Origin: DASZFV01 sp035546175
Lineage (GTDB): Bacteria; Myxococcota_A; Polyangia; Fen-1088
Assembly (NCBI GenBank): GCA_035546175.1
Contig: DASZWW010000467.1
Location: 1 to 56,744 of the forward strand
Length of the DNA stretch: 56,744 bases
Direction of reading: 5' to 3'
The notes beneath the pieces were generated by a model. The model was not told where the DNA came from and ran no database searches. It saw only the letters and a list, made by a program, of their open reading frames with translations. Of the stretch, positions 30,443-49,962 are shown one piece after another. Position 1 is the stretch's first letter. Each line of letters begins with the position of its first letter. Made by a program: the position numbers and the translations under genes.

Positions 30443-32995
30443 ATGGCGTCTTCCCACTCGCCCAACGGCGGCCGATATCACAATTGGGTCGCGGGGCGGC
30501 CGGTGCTCGTCCTCGTGCTGTCGCTCCTCGTGGGCGCCGCCGGCGCGTTTCTGGCCTCGAAGCTGAAGCTCAAGACGGCGTTCGCCGAGCTCTTGCCGAG
30601 CGACGACCCCGGCGTCGTCGCCCTCACCCGCACGCAGGCCCGCATGGGCGACCTGTCGCTGCTGCTCATCGGCGTGCGCTCGCCCGACCACGACGCGAAC
30701 CTGCGCTACGCCGAGGAGCTGACCAAGCGCCTGCGCGAGATGCCGCCGACCGTCGTGCAGCTCGCGACGTACAACGTGCGCGATCTCAAGCAGTTCTTCG
30801 AGAAGAACAAGTGGCTCTACGCCTCCGAGGACGACCTCGAGTCGATCCGCGACCGCCTGCGCACCGAGATCTCCAAGCGCAAGAACCCGCTCTTCGTCTC
30901 CCTGGGCGACGAGGAGCCGCTCGAGGACATGCAGAAGCGCATGGAGCACAAGGACGGGCTCGACGAGCGCTTCCCCGGCGGCGTCTTCGAGAGCAACCAC
31001 GGCGAGTACGTCTGGATCGCGGCCCTGCCGCCGGGCGGGCTCTTCGCGGACAACGCCGGCGAGGGGCTCTTCAAGGCGGCGCACAGGCTCCTCGAGGAGG
31101 TGCCGCCCGAGAGCTTCCACCCGAAGATGCGGGCCGAGGTCTCCGGGCCCATCGCGACGGCCATCGCCAGCCGCGAGGCCGTCGAGCGCGACATCCTGTG
31201 GGTCACGGTGACGTGCCTCGTCGTCGTGGCCCTCTCGATCGGGCTCTACTTCCGGCGCCTGCGCGCGATCCCCCTCACCGGCGTGCCGGCCATGATCGGC
31301 GCCATGGTGGCCTTCGGCGTGGCCGAGCTGGCCTTCGGTTACCTGAACTCGTCGACGGCGTTCCTCGGCTCGATCATCCTCGGCAACGGCATCAACTACG
31401 CGATCGTCGTCATGTCGCGCTACGAGGAGGAGCGCGCCCGCGGCGCCAGCACCGACGAGGCCCTGCGCGCCGCGCTGGCCGGCACGTGGCGCGGGACGCT
31501 CGTGGCGTCGATCTGCGCGTCGGCGGCGTACGCGTCGCTCATGGTGACGAGCTTCCGCGGCTTCTATCAGTTCGGCGTCATGGGCGCCGTCGGGGCGCTG
31601 TTCTGCTGGGCGGCGACCTACACGGCGCTGCCGGCGATGCTCGTGCTGCTCGATCGCCGCGAGAAGGGCCGCGACGTGCGGGGCCGCGCGCCGCTCGACC
31701 TCGGGCCGCTCGCGCGCCTGCTGGGCCGCCATGGCGCCACGGTGTCGGCCGTCATCGCGGTCCTCGCCGTGACGTCGCTCTACGGCCTCACGCACTTCCT
31801 CAAGGACCCCTTCGAGTACGACTTCCGCAAGCTCAACGCGAAGCTCAACACGACCGAGGAGGCGAAGGAGTTCGGCAAGAGCGTCGACAAGCTCTTCGGC
31901 CGCTGGCCGTCGCCCACGATCGTGCTCGCGGACTCGGTCGACGAGGTCGAGCCCATCAAGAAGACGATCCGCGCGCAGGACTTCGCGCAGGCCCAGCGGC
32001 AGCCCGACCCCAAGGCGCCCGGCGCCGAGGTCATCGGGCAGATCGTGACAATCTACGACCTCCTGCCCGGACCGCCCGACGTGCAGGAGCGGAAGCTCGC
32101 GCTCATCAAGGACATCGACAAGCTCAAGCACGACAAGGCGCTCTCGCTGCTCGACGACGACGAGAAGAAGAAGCTCGACAAGATCGATCCGCCGAGCGAC
32201 CTGCGCGAGCTCAAGCCCCTCGACCTGCCGCCCATCGCGCGCCGGCCGTTCACCGAGGTCGACGGCACCGTCGGGCGCGTGGTGCTCGTCTACCCGCCGG
32301 AGAAGGGGCTGTCGGTGTGGAGCGGGCGCGACCTCCTGCGCATCGCCTCGGTGCTCCAGTTCCTGCACCTGCCCGAAGGGAAGGTCGTCGAGACCTCGGG
32401 CTCGGCCGTCGTGTTCGGGGCGATGATCCGCTCCGTGCTCCACGACGGGCCCATCGCCACGACCGTCTCGCTGCTCGCCGTGCTCGTGCTCGTGCTCGCG
32501 ATGATCCGCCCCGTGCGCGCGGCGCTCGTGGCGGTCGCCATCCTGCTGCTCGGCGTGACGCTCATGGTGGGCAGCGCGGGCTGGGCGCGCGTCCACGTGA
32601 CGTTCCTGAACTTCATCGCCTTGCCCATCACCTTCGGCATCGGCGCCGAGTACGTGCTCAACGTCGTGACCCGCTACCGCGAGGAGCGGGACATCCTGCG
32701 CTCCGTCGTGTCGACGGGCGCCGCGGTCGCGCTGTGCTCCTGGACGACGATCGTCGGCTACGGTTCGCTGCTGGCGGCCCGCAACCAGGCGCTGCAGGGC
32801 TTCGGCGCCATGGCCATCCTCGGCGAGATCTCGTGCCTCTCGGCGGCCATCGTCGCCCTGCCCGCCTTCGTCATCTGGAGCCAGGGCCGGCGCGCCACGA
32901 ACGGGGCCTCGGGGCGGGCCCAGCCGGCGCCCGGCGCGCTCGGCGAGCCGCCCGTCGAGCCGAGCTCGCTCAGCGCCCCAAGCGCCAGCGAATGA
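30443..32995 (+). CDS. MMPL/RND-superfamily exporter
   Basis: 850 residues from ATG 30443; no strong ribosome site, and upstream in-frame starts exist. It has two matching halves, each with a first membrane helix, a large periplasmic loop and a five-helix bundle. The first half has GNGINYAIVVMSRYEEERARG, the second GIGAEYVLNVVTRYREERD, both typical of MMPL permeases and HpnN-like hopanoid transporters. The second loop is highly charged (KLKHDKALSLLDDDEKKKLDKI). It probably exports a lipid using the proton gradient. Its 3' end overlaps the convergent gene by 26 bp. Confidence 0.88.
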   Translation: MASSHSPNGGRYHNWVAGRPVLVLVLSLLVGAAGAFLASKLKLKTAFAELLPSDDPGVVALTRTQARMGDLSLLLIGVRSPDHDANLRYAEELTKRLREMPPTVVQLATYNVRDLKQFFEKNKWLYASEDDLESIRDRLRTEISKRKNPLFVSLGDEEPLEDMQKRMEHKDGLDERFPGGVFESNHGEYVWIAALPPGGLFADNAGEGLFKAAHRLLEEVPPESFHPKMRAEVSGPIATAIASREAVERDILWVTVTCLVVVALSIGLYFRRLRAIPLTGVPAMIGAMVAFGVAELAFGYLNSSTAFLGSIILGNGINYAIVVMSRYEEERARGASTDEALRAALAGTWRGTLVASICASAAYASLMVTSFRGFYQFGVMGAVGALFCWAATYTALPAMLVLLDRREKGRDVRGRAPLDLGPLARLLGRHGATVSAVIAVLAVTSLYGLTHFLKDPFEYDFRKLNAKLNTTEEAKEFGKSVDKLFGRWPSPTIVLADSVDEVEPIKKTIRAQDFAQAQRQPDPKAPGAEVIGQIVTIYDLLPGPPDVQERKLALIKDIDKLKHDKALSLLDDDEKKKLDKIDPPSDLRELKPLDLPPIARRPFTEVDGTVGRVVLVYPPEKGLSVWSGRDLLRIASVLQFLHLPEGKVVETSGSAVVFGAMIRSVLHDGPIATTVSLLAVLVLVLAMIRPVRAALVAVAILLLGVTLMVGSAGWARVHVTFLNFIALPITFGIGAEYVLNVVTRYREERDILRSVVSTGAAVALCSWTTIVGYGSLLAARNQALQGFGAMAILGEISCLSAAIVALPAFVIWSQGRRATNGASGRAQPAPGALGEPPVEPSSLSAPSASE

Positions 32996-33203
32996 CCCCC
33001 GAGGTCATGAGGATCAGCAGGATCCCGAAGATGAAGTGGATGACGCCGAAGAGCAGGTGATTGCGGCGCGCCCGGGCGCGCGCGGGCGTCTCTTCGGCGA
33101 GCTCGCGGTCGGGGCGGCGCCGGCCGAGCACGAGCGCGCGCGCCGCGCCGAAGACGGCGAGGAACCCGCCGATGGCGTAGAAGAAGACGGGAGGGATGCT
33201 CAT
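32970..33203 (-). CDS. small two-helix membrane protein
   Basis: 77 residues. Two membrane helices (PVFFYAIGGFLAVFGAARAL and LLFGVIHFIFGILLILMTSG) flank a basic loop (GRRRPDRELAEETPARARARR). The start shares one base with the RNase Y-like stop (TGATG), so it is co-translated with that gene. The 3' end overlaps the MMPL gene on the other strand by 26 bp. Unknown function; it may be an accessory of the RNase Y-like protein or of the exporter. Confidence 0.66.
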   Translation of the reverse strand: MSIPPVFFYAIGGFLAVFGAARALVLGRRRPDRELAEETPARARARRNHLLFGVIHFIFGILLILMTSGVIRWRLGR

Positions 33204-34768
33204 CAGCCGGCGACCTCGGTGGCCTTGAACTCGCGGATCACGGTGACGCGAATCTGCCCCGGAAACCGCATCTCCTGCGAGATCTTTTTGGCGACGGCCG
33301 CCGACAGGTCGACGGCGCCCAGGTCGTCGACGCGGTCCTCCTGGACGTAGATGCGCACCTCGCGCCCGCCCTGGACGGCGTAGGCCTCGGTGATGCCGCG
33401 GAAGCCGCGCGTGATGCGCTCGAGGTCCTCGAGGCGCGAGGCGTAGCTCTCGTCGAGCTGACGGCGCGCCCCCGGCCGGGCGCCCGACATGGCGTCGGCG
33501 GCGGCCACGAGGTAGGCGTAGGGGCTGTTGAACGGCTCGTCGGTGTGGTGGGCGCCGATGGCGTTGGCGACGAGCTCGCTCTCGCCCAGCCGGCGCGCGT
33601 AGTCGGCGCCGATGACGGCGTGGGAGCCGTCGAGCTCGTGCGTGAGCGCCTTGCCGATGTCGTGCATGAGCGCGGCGCGGCGCGCGAGCTTGAGGTCGAG
33701 GTCGAGCTCCTCGGCCATCATGCCGCACAGGAAGCCCGCCTCGATGGCGTGCTTCCACTGGTTCTGCGTGTAGCTCGTGCGGTAGTTGAGGCGGCCCACG
33801 AGGCGCACGATCTCGGCGTGGGCGGGCGGGATCTCGAGCGCGCGGAAGGCGCGGCGCCCGAGGTCGTCGAGCTCGACCTCGAGCTGCTTGCTGATCTCAC
33901 GCGCGCCGCGCTCGACCTCGCCGACGTCGGCGCCGAGGCGCGGGTTGCGCAGGAGGCGCGCCAGGCAGCGGCGCGCGACCTCGCGCCCCACGCCGTCGAG
34001 CCCCTCGAGGCGGATCGCGTCGCGCGTCTCGACGAGCGACAGCGTCACGCCCGCGACGGCGCCGATCGCCTGCAGGTTCGCGTCGCCCGGGCCGGCGACC
34101 GCCTCGGGCGCGAGCCCCGGCGGCAGCGGGATGACGGCGTGGAGGCGCTCGGTGAGGTAATGCCCCGAGAACCGCCCGACGGCGATCCCCATGACGCGCT
34201 TCGCGTCGCGCGCGGCCTCGTCGACGGGCGCGTGATCGGCGGCGCGCACGGCCTGCGCGGCGTGCATGCGCGCGTCCTCGAGCTCGGCCTCGGCGAGCGC
34301 GCCGCGCGCCGCCTCCGCCGTCTCGCCGGCCTCGCGCTCGAGCGCCGCCCGCGCGCCGCGCTGGAGGTCTGCGACCTCCTCGCGGAGCCGCGCGGCCTCC
34401 GCCTCGAGCTCCACGGCGTGCTGCTTCTGCGCCTCGGCGCCCGCGCGCGCCGCCGCGAGCCGCTCGGCCGCCGCGGCGAGGTCCGCCTCGCGCCGGGCGA
34501 GGCGCCCCTCGATCGTCTGGAGCTCCGCCTCGCGCACCTGACAGAAGGACTCGAACGCCGACACGCGCCCGCGGCCCTCCTCGCGGCCCGCGATCTCGCC
34601 GGCGCGCAGCGTCTCCTTGCTCTCCTCGGCGCCGGCGGCGCGGATGGCGTCGGCGACGTGCCGCACGCCGGCCGACCACGCCTCCGCCTCGCGCAGCGCG
34701 ATCCGCTTGCCGAGCAGCACGCCCGCCGCGACGACGAAGAACAAGCCCATGACGGCCCCGAGCCACAT
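33203..34768 (-). CDS. rny: ribonuclease Y-like HD-domain protein
   Basis: 521 residues, the standard RNase Y length and layout: N-terminal membrane helix (LGAVMGLFFVVAAGVLLG), an Ala/Glu/Arg coiled coil to about residue 180, a KH-like region, an HD domain (HAIEAGFLCG, MHDIGKALTHELDGSHAVIG, HHTDE) and the conserved C-terminal module (ARPGARRQ, FRGITEAYAVQGGREVRIYV, FPGQIRVTVIREFKA). In the KH region the RNA-binding GxxG loop, normally IIGREGRNI, is eroded to GPGDANLQ. It may therefore bind RNA differently while keeping HD phosphodiesterase activity. Membrane-bound mRNA turnover is the expected role. Confidence 0.82.
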   Translation of the reverse strand: MWLGAVMGLFFVVAAGVLLGKRIALREAEAWSAGVRHVADAIRAAGAEESKETLRAGEIAGREEGRGRVSAFESFCQVREAELQTIEGRLARREADLAAAAERLAAARAGAEAQKQHAVELEAEAARLREEVADLQRGARAALEREAGETAEAARGALAEAELEDARMHAAQAVRAADHAPVDEAARDAKRVMGIAVGRFSGHYLTERLHAVIPLPPGLAPEAVAGPGDANLQAIGAVAGVTLSLVETRDAIRLEGLDGVGREVARRCLARLLRNPRLGADVGEVERGAREISKQLEVELDDLGRRAFRALEIPPAHAEIVRLVGRLNYRTSYTQNQWKHAIEAGFLCGMMAEELDLDLKLARRAALMHDIGKALTHELDGSHAVIGADYARRLGESELVANAIGAHHTDEPFNSPYAYLVAAADAMSGARPGARRQLDESYASRLEDLERITRGFRGITEAYAVQGGREVRIYVQEDRVDDLGAVDLSAAVAKKISQEMRFPGQIRVTVIREFKATEVAG

Positions 34769-34797
34769 TCCCCGCCTACTTTAGCAAGGACGGCCGC

Positions 34798-35796
34798 TCA
34801 AGGGCACGTGTGGGGCTGCGCGGGCAGCGCGCAGGGGGTCATGGCGTCGGCGCAGCGGAGATCGCCGAGGCACTCGATGCCGAGCTCCTGGCACGGTCCG
34901 CCCGCGCCGGACAGGGCGACGCAGACGCCGCTCGCGCCGTCACAGGCGGCGAAGGCGACGCACGACTGGTCGGACACGCGGCAGGGCGCGCCCACGGGCA
35001 CGCGCGGCAGGCAGGTCTTCGACGTGGGGTCGCAGTACGTCGTGGGGTCGTCGCAGGGCGTGGCGAGGGAGAGGTCGCAGGCAGCGCCGGGCGCGGCGAG
35101 GGCCGCGCACGTCCCGTCGGGCAACGTCGACGAGGGGACGCACGCGAGGCCGCCGCCGCAGGCGCCGTCGCCGCAGGGCGCGCCGGCCGTCGCGGGCAGG
35201 GCCGTGCAGAGGGCCGACGCGGGGTCCTGCGCCTCGAAGGCGCAATACGCCGAGGGCTCGCAGAGCGGGGAGAGCGTCAGGAGAATGCCGGCGGCGTCGC
35301 CGCACGAGGCGCCCACGGGCTTGGGCTCGGGCGGGAGCGCGCACGAGCCGCCGCAGGCCACGCCGCCTCCGCGCGACGGATCGCACAGCGCGGGCGGGGC
35401 GCACTGCTCGTCGGCGCCGCAGGCGCCCCCGACGGGGACGCGGCCCCGGAAGGCGGCCTGGAAGCGCTGCCTCGAGCCCGTGCTGGCCGCGAGGCTGGTC
35501 GAGGCGGTGAGCCCGCAAGGCGTGGCCGTCACCCCGTCGACGAGGGCCTGGCCGCCCTGAGGGCTATAGGCGACCTTCCCCGAGGCGAGGTCCGCCGCGA
35601 GCTGCGCCGACACGGGTGAGCTTGTCGCGCCGAGGCAGGTGTCGAGGTCGGGCATGCGGCCGCAGCGCACCTCGCGCGCGCAGATCGCCTGGTGCCACTC
35701 GGCCTCGATCTGCGCCTGCGGGATCGCCGGGCCGCTCCCGCAGCCCGAGCACAGCAGAACGAACACGACGCCGAGACGACCCGCCTCCGAATGCAT
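34798..35796 (-). CDS. Cys-rich secreted lipoprotein
   Basis: 331 residues from ATG 35796, preceded by AGGGGG. The signal peptide ends in lipobox CSGC. The mature protein is rich in cysteine from about residue 100, with repeated blocks of the type VGAPC or VGGACG followed by C-x5-6-C spacing, as in the disulfide-rich surface proteins abundant in myxobacteria. The N-terminal mature part (IEAEWHQAICAREVRCGRMPDLDTC) recurs in that group. No catalytic motif is seen. It lies 100 bp after gltI on the same strand, separated by hairpins, so it may or may not be co-transcribed. Confidence 0.66.
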   Translation of the reverse strand: MHSEAGRLGVVFVLLCSGCGSGPAIPQAQIEAEWHQAICAREVRCGRMPDLDTCLGATSSPVSAQLAADLASGKVAYSPQGGQALVDGVTATPCGLTASTSLAASTGSRQRFQAAFRGRVPVGGACGADEQCAPPALCDPSRGGGVACGGSCALPPEPKPVGASCGDAAGILLTLSPLCEPSAYCAFEAQDPASALCTALPATAGAPCGDGACGGGLACVPSSTLPDGTCAALAAPGAACDLSLATPCDDPTTYCDPTSKTCLPRVPVGAPCRVSDQSCVAFAACDGASGVCVALSGAGGPCQELGIECLGDLRCADAMTPCALPAQPHTCP

Positions 35797-35815
35797 GTCT
35801 TGCCCCCTCACCCGA

Positions 35816-35839
35816 CCCTCTCCCGCGGACGGCAGAGGG
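35816..35839. other. hairpin between the Cys-rich lipoprotein gene and gltI
   Basis: CCCTCT and AGAGGG arms with an inner CCG/GGC-type stem, one mismatch and a CGGA loop. The CCCTCTCCC...GAGGGAG pattern resembles palindromic intergenic repeats dispersed in many GC-rich genomes. It lies just upstream of the lipoprotein's ribosome site, so it could also affect translation. No T run follows. Confidence 0.4.
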
Positions 35840-35856
35840 AGACTCTGACTCGGCCT

Positions 35857-35896
35857 GGCCCAAACAGGGCGTTCAGCCCTGGCCCAAACAGGGCGT

Positions 35897-35904
<8 letters not shown>
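35857..35904. repeat. perfect tandem duplication of a 24-bp unit over the gltI stop codon
   Basis: Two adjoining identical 24-bp units, 35857-35880 and 35881-35904. Read on the minus strand each can fold as AGGGC-TGAAC-GCCCT. The second copy supplies the last codons and the TGA stop of gltI, which falls in its loop; the first copy repeats the hairpin just after it. No other copies were noticed in the window. Confidence 0.85.
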
Positions 35905-46396
<10,492 letters not shown>

Positions 46397-46721
46397 TGAG
46401 GTCCTCCAGATGTCGGATCGAATCCGGCGCTGACGCGCGACGAGACGAGTTACACGAACAACGAGCCGAACCGCTTCGCACCTAACCCTGCGAAACGGTA
46501 GAAAATCGGGAAGAAATTTATATCACGCGCCATCGAGTCAAAAAACAGGAAAAGCGCGTCGATTCCACACACTTCCGCCGCCTACACACGCCCACAACGG
46601 GTCCCGCGCGGCCTTCCGCCCCGCGCGATCGCCCGCGCTAATTCTTAGAACCCCGCGCCCCGCCGCAAGGGCCCACGCACGCGCTCGTTCCGCGCGCCAG
46701 CGAGCCAGTCCCCAAAAACAA
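46397..46721. other. intergenic region upstream of gltI
   Basis: About 325 bp without a gene, with AT-rich islands unusual for this window (46495-46525 and 46535-46553). It holds the gltI leader and its probable promoter. A second short inverted repeat, TTCT-T-AGAA at 46642-46650, is the only other notable element. No small open frame with a ribosome site was convincing. Confidence 0.6.
46517..46525 (-). promoter_or_regulatory. extended -10 promoter element for gltI
   Basis: On the minus strand TGATATAAA (46525-46517) is a good extended -10 (TGn-TATAAT). A TTGACT lies upstream at 46541-46536, but with only a 13-bp spacer, so the TG motif is the stronger argument. Transcription would start near 46510, leaving a leader of roughly 110 nt before the GTG. 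Confidence 0.42.
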
Positions 46722-46749
46722 AAAAGGCGCGGCTCTCGCCGCGCCTTTT
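46722..46749 (-). terminator. strong intrinsic terminator after the TPR lipoprotein gene
   Basis: A perfect 12-bp stem, AAAAGGCGCGGC and GCCGCGCCTTTT, with a 4-nt loop. On the minus strand it continues as a T-rich tail (six T, then GTTTTT). It lies 21 nt past the stop codon of the TPR lipoprotein, so the upstream glt genes are transcribed separately from gltI. Confidence 0.88.
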
Positions 46750-46770
46750 CGCCGTCGAGGGCGGACCGGC

Positions 46771-47679
46771 CTACGGCCCGGACAGGGCGTACAGCTTGTC
46801 GTTGGCCGCCTTCACGTAGTTGCCGTCGGCCGACTTGCCGCCATTGGTGACGAACTTCTGGAGGTACTCGCGGGCCTTGTCCTTCTGGTCGTTCCCGTGG
46901 GCCTCGTCGTACCAGTCGGAGTAGGCCATGCCGGCGTTGTAGAGGGCGTCATAGAGCTCGGGGTCGAGGTCGATCGCCTTCTTGAACTCCGTCGTGGCCT
47001 GCTCGTACTGCTTGAGGTTCTTGAGCGCCAGCCCGTAGCCGTTGTGGCACTCGCCGTCGTCGTCCTTGGCCGTCACGCAGCCCTGGAAGACCTGGGCGGC
47101 CTCCTTGTTGAAGTCGTAGTCGAGGTACAGGTACCCGAGCGCGACGTACGACTTCGAGAAGCGCGGGTTCGCCTCGATGGCGCTGCGGAGCGCGTCGTCC
47201 GCCTCCTTCGGGTGGTCGAGCACCTTGCGCACGAGGCCGAGGCGCCACCAGGCCTTGAAGAGCTTCGGGTCGGCCGCCGTGGCCGCCGCGAACGCCTTCT
47301 CGGCCTGGTCCAGCTTCTTCTGCTCGAAGTACGCCTCGCCGAGGTCGTACTGGAAGTTGGCGTTGTTCGGCGAGTGCTGCACGGCCTGCTCGAACGACTC
47401 GATGGCCTTGTCCCACTTGCGCTGCTTCTGGAAGACCTTGCCGAGGTTGTAGTACGCGATGTCGTACGACGGATCGGTCTGGATCGATTGCTTGAGATCC
47501 TTCTCGGCCGAGTCGTAGAGGTTGTTCTTGAACTCGTCGGCTCCCTTGTTGGCGAGCTCGATGGCCTTGATGCGCTCCTGGCTGCAGACGAAGCCCTCGC
47601 AGGCCGGGAGGATGAAGGCGATCGACAGGACGACCGCCTGAGGATGAACGAGACGACGAGCCAACTTTGCCAGCTTCAT
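46771..47679 (-). CDS. TPR lipoprotein in the glt cluster
   Basis: 302 residues from ATG 47679, with GGAG upstream in the tail of gltG and a 2-nt gap to its stop. The signal peptide ends in a probable lipobox LPAC (Cys27). About six TPR motifs follow, e.g. AYYNLGKVFQKQRKWDKAIESFEQAVQHSP. It is likely an outer-membrane-anchored periplasmic scaffold working with GltG. In Myxococcus the gene next to gltG is gltH, which I recall as an outer-membrane barrel, so this protein is not obviously GltH and I leave it unnamed. A strong terminator ends the unit here. Confidence 0.8.
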   Translation of the reverse strand: MKLAKLARRLVHPQAVVLSIAFILPACEGFVCSQERIKAIELANKGADEFKNNLYDSAEKDLKQSIQTDPSYDIAYYNLGKVFQKQRKWDKAIESFEQAVQHSPNNANFQYDLGEAYFEQKKLDQAEKAFAAATAADPKLFKAWWRLGLVRKVLDHPKEADDALRSAIEANPRFSKSYVALGYLYLDYDFNKEAAQVFQGCVTAKDDDGECHNGYGLALKNLKQYEQATTEFKKAIDLDPELYDALYNAGMAYSDWYDEAHGNDQKDKAREYLQKFVTNGGKSADGNYVKAANDKLYALSGP

Positions 47680-47681
47680 GT

Positions 47682-49871
47682 TCACTCTCCACCGCCCGCG
47701 GGCGTGAGGACGAACGGGTACGAGACGATGACGATACCGCCGCCGAGGGGCTTCGGGAACTCCCACCGGCGAACGGCCTGGACGGTGCAGTTCTCGACGC
47801 GCGCGTTGCCCATCGTCGAGTTCTGGAGCACCGAGGCGATGACCTGGCCCGACGCCGCGATGGTGAACTGCACCATGATGCGGCCGCCGAGGTCCGGCTT
47901 CTTCGTGAGCTCCTGCTCGTAGCAGTACTTCACCTCGTTGATGTGGCGCCGGATGATGCGGCGGATGATCTCCTTGTCGAGCGAGCCGCGGACGGCCGCC
48001 GTGCCGGGGATGACGTCGGGCGCCTTCGCGCGACGGCCGCCGAGGCCGCCGGCGCCGCGGCCGTAGCCGGAGCCGTTGCCGCCGCCGCCGCCCTTGCCGA
48101 TCGTGCCCAGGTTGCCGAGGCCGATCGTGCCCTCGCCCGTGCCGCCGCCGCCCGAGCCCGTGCCGACGAGGCCGAGGCCGCCGACGCCGTAGGCCTCGCC
48201 GATCTGGTTGCCGATGAGGCCGCCGAGGACGTCCTCGGCGTCGGTGCCGAGCGCGGAGTCGCGGCCGAAGATGCTGGCGATGTGCGAACCCTCGTTCATC
48301 TTGAGGACGCCGAGGATGCCGGCGTTCTTGGCCTGCTCCTCCGCGAGCTTCTTGGCGAGGTGCGGATCCGGGTTGTCCTTCGGACCCTTGAGGCCGTACA
48401 GACCCTCCTTGTTCTTGGAGGTCTTCTTGCCCATCTTGCCTTCTTCGCCCTTGTGACGCTTGCCCTTGCCGCCCTGCTCCTCGTTCTTCTTCGACTTGAG
48501 CCACTCGGGGATGTCCTCTTCCTTCTCCTCCGGCGGCTTGATGAGGAACTTCACGAAGCGGTTGTCCGAGTTGAAGAGATCGAGCGAGAGGGACTTCGGA
48601 TCCGGCGGGACCGAGAAGATCATGAGGAGGAACAGCAGGAGCGCGACGCTCGAGCCGACCGTGTAGATCTGCTCGTCCCAGCGCCAGGTGAGGAACGGCA
48701 CCTCGAGGGCGCGCGGGCGGTTCGTCGCCGAGACGAGGAACGACGACTCGCCGCAGTCGAGCTTGGCGCGCGCGCCCTGCGGGAGCGAGAAGCTCGAGCC
48801 GCGCTGGGCGATGAACTGCTGCAACGGATAGAGCTGGTTGTCGACGTAGACCTCGCCGGTCATGCGCGGGGTGACGTTGACGACGTAATCGGCGCCCGTG
48901 GCCGCGACGAGCGGGTGCGAGGGGGACGGCACGTACTCGGGCGACACGGGCGCGTCGACGTCGGCGTCCGAGCCGATGATGAAGTTCGGGCTCGACTTGC
49001 CGCGCCGCTTGAGGCCCATGTACACGAGCGCGATGCCGGCGGCGATGCCGCCGAACACGAGGACGTCCGGCCCCTCGGACCGAGACTTCCACGGGAAGCT
49101 CTTGGCCTCCTGGCCGCCCGCCGTCCACTGCTCGAAGCGGGCCTTCTCGGCGCCGACGTCGACCGCCGTCGCGACGAACGTGATGAGGCCGACGAGCGCG
49201 AGCCCGAGGCCGGCGTACAACATGGTCGTGCCCTGGCGGTGCTTGCTCTGACCCTCGGGGTTGAAGAGGTGGCGCGTGCCGGTGACGACGCCGCGGTAGA
49301 CCGACTGCACCTCCATGGCGCGCGAGCCGTCCATGACCTCGACCTCGGCGCTGGCGCCGCCGCCACCTCCGAAGCCGCCACCGCCGCCCGGCGGGGGCGC
49401 GTAGCCGCCGCCCTGGCCAGGGGCCGCGAACTGCGCCTGGGGCGGCGACGGGACGTAGCCCGGAGGCGGCGCGAACCCACCCGGAGGCGGCGCGATGCCG
49501 AGGCTCGTCTTCTGACCGACGCGAGGCGCGGCCGCCGGCGGCGGCGTCAGCCCGGCCTCGGCCGCCAGGAACGTGACGTGCACGCGGCTGTCGCCGAACA
49601 TGATCTCGTCACCCGACTGGAGGCGCGTCTTGCTGATGCGCTCCCCGTTGACGAGCGTGCCGCGCGTCGAGCCGAGGTCTATGATGTGGATCTCGTCGGG
49701 ACCCGTGACCTCGATGACGGCGTGCATGCGCGACACCGTCTCGTCGTCGATCCGCAGGTGCGACGAGGCCAGCTTGCCGACCTTGATCACGTCCTGGGCG
49801 AGGGTCTCTTCGCGAACGAGCGCGTCCCCCTTGTAGATCTCGAACTTGATGGGGACCTTCACGTCGGCCAT
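47682..49871 (-). CDS. gltG: adventurous gliding motility protein GltG (FHA, membrane, AgmX/PglI C-terminal domain)
   Basis: 729 residues; ATG 49871 follows AGGAGA. Residues about 20-100 are an FHA phosphothreonine-binding domain (SSHLRIDDETVSRMHAVIEV, DLGSTRGTLVNG). A Pro/Gly-rich linker precedes membrane helices near 215-235, 265-282 and 395-415. A Lys-rich stretch, a long Gly-rich linker and the C-terminal AgmX/PglI-type domain (IRRHINEVKYCYEQEL, VENCTVQAVRRWEFPKP), resembling TonB C-terminal domains, follow. This matches Myxococcus GltG, an inner-membrane protein joining cytoplasmic motors to the periplasm. A role for kinase input through FHA is inference. Confidence 0.9.
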   Translation of the reverse strand: MADVKVPIKFEIYKGDALVREETLAQDVIKVGKLASSHLRIDDETVSRMHAVIEVTGPDEIHIIDLGSTRGTLVNGERISKTRLQSGDEIMFGDSRVHVTFLAAEAGLTPPPAAAPRVGQKTSLGIAPPPGGFAPPPGYVPSPPQAQFAAPGQGGGYAPPPGGGGGFGGGGGASAEVEVMDGSRAMEVQSVYRGVVTGTRHLFNPEGQSKHRQGTTMLYAGLGLALVGLITFVATAVDVGAEKARFEQWTAGGQEAKSFPWKSRSEGPDVLVFGGIAAGIALVYMGLKRRGKSSPNFIIGSDADVDAPVSPEYVPSPSHPLVAATGADYVVNVTPRMTGEVYVDNQLYPLQQFIAQRGSSFSLPQGARAKLDCGESSFLVSATNRPRALEVPFLTWRWDEQIYTVGSSVALLLFLLMIFSVPPDPKSLSLDLFNSDNRFVKFLIKPPEEKEEDIPEWLKSKKNEEQGGKGKRHKGEEGKMGKKTSKNKEGLYGLKGPKDNPDPHLAKKLAEEQAKNAGILGVLKMNEGSHIASIFGRDSALGTDAEDVLGGLIGNQIGEAYGVGGLGLVGTGSGGGGTGEGTIGLGNLGTIGKGGGGGNGSGYGRGAGGLGGRRAKAPDVIPGTAAVRGSLDKEIIRRIIRRHINEVKYCYEQELTKKPDLGGRIMVQFTIAASGQVIASVLQNSTMGNARVENCTVQAVRRWEFPKPLGGGIVIVSYPFVLTPAGGGE

Positions 49872-49962
49872 GGCTGTCTCCTACGGGCTTCGGTTGGGAA
49901 GCCGCCTGAAGGCCGTCGTGACTTTGAACCGGAACGCGGTGCGGTGCACCGCGGGAGGGTCC

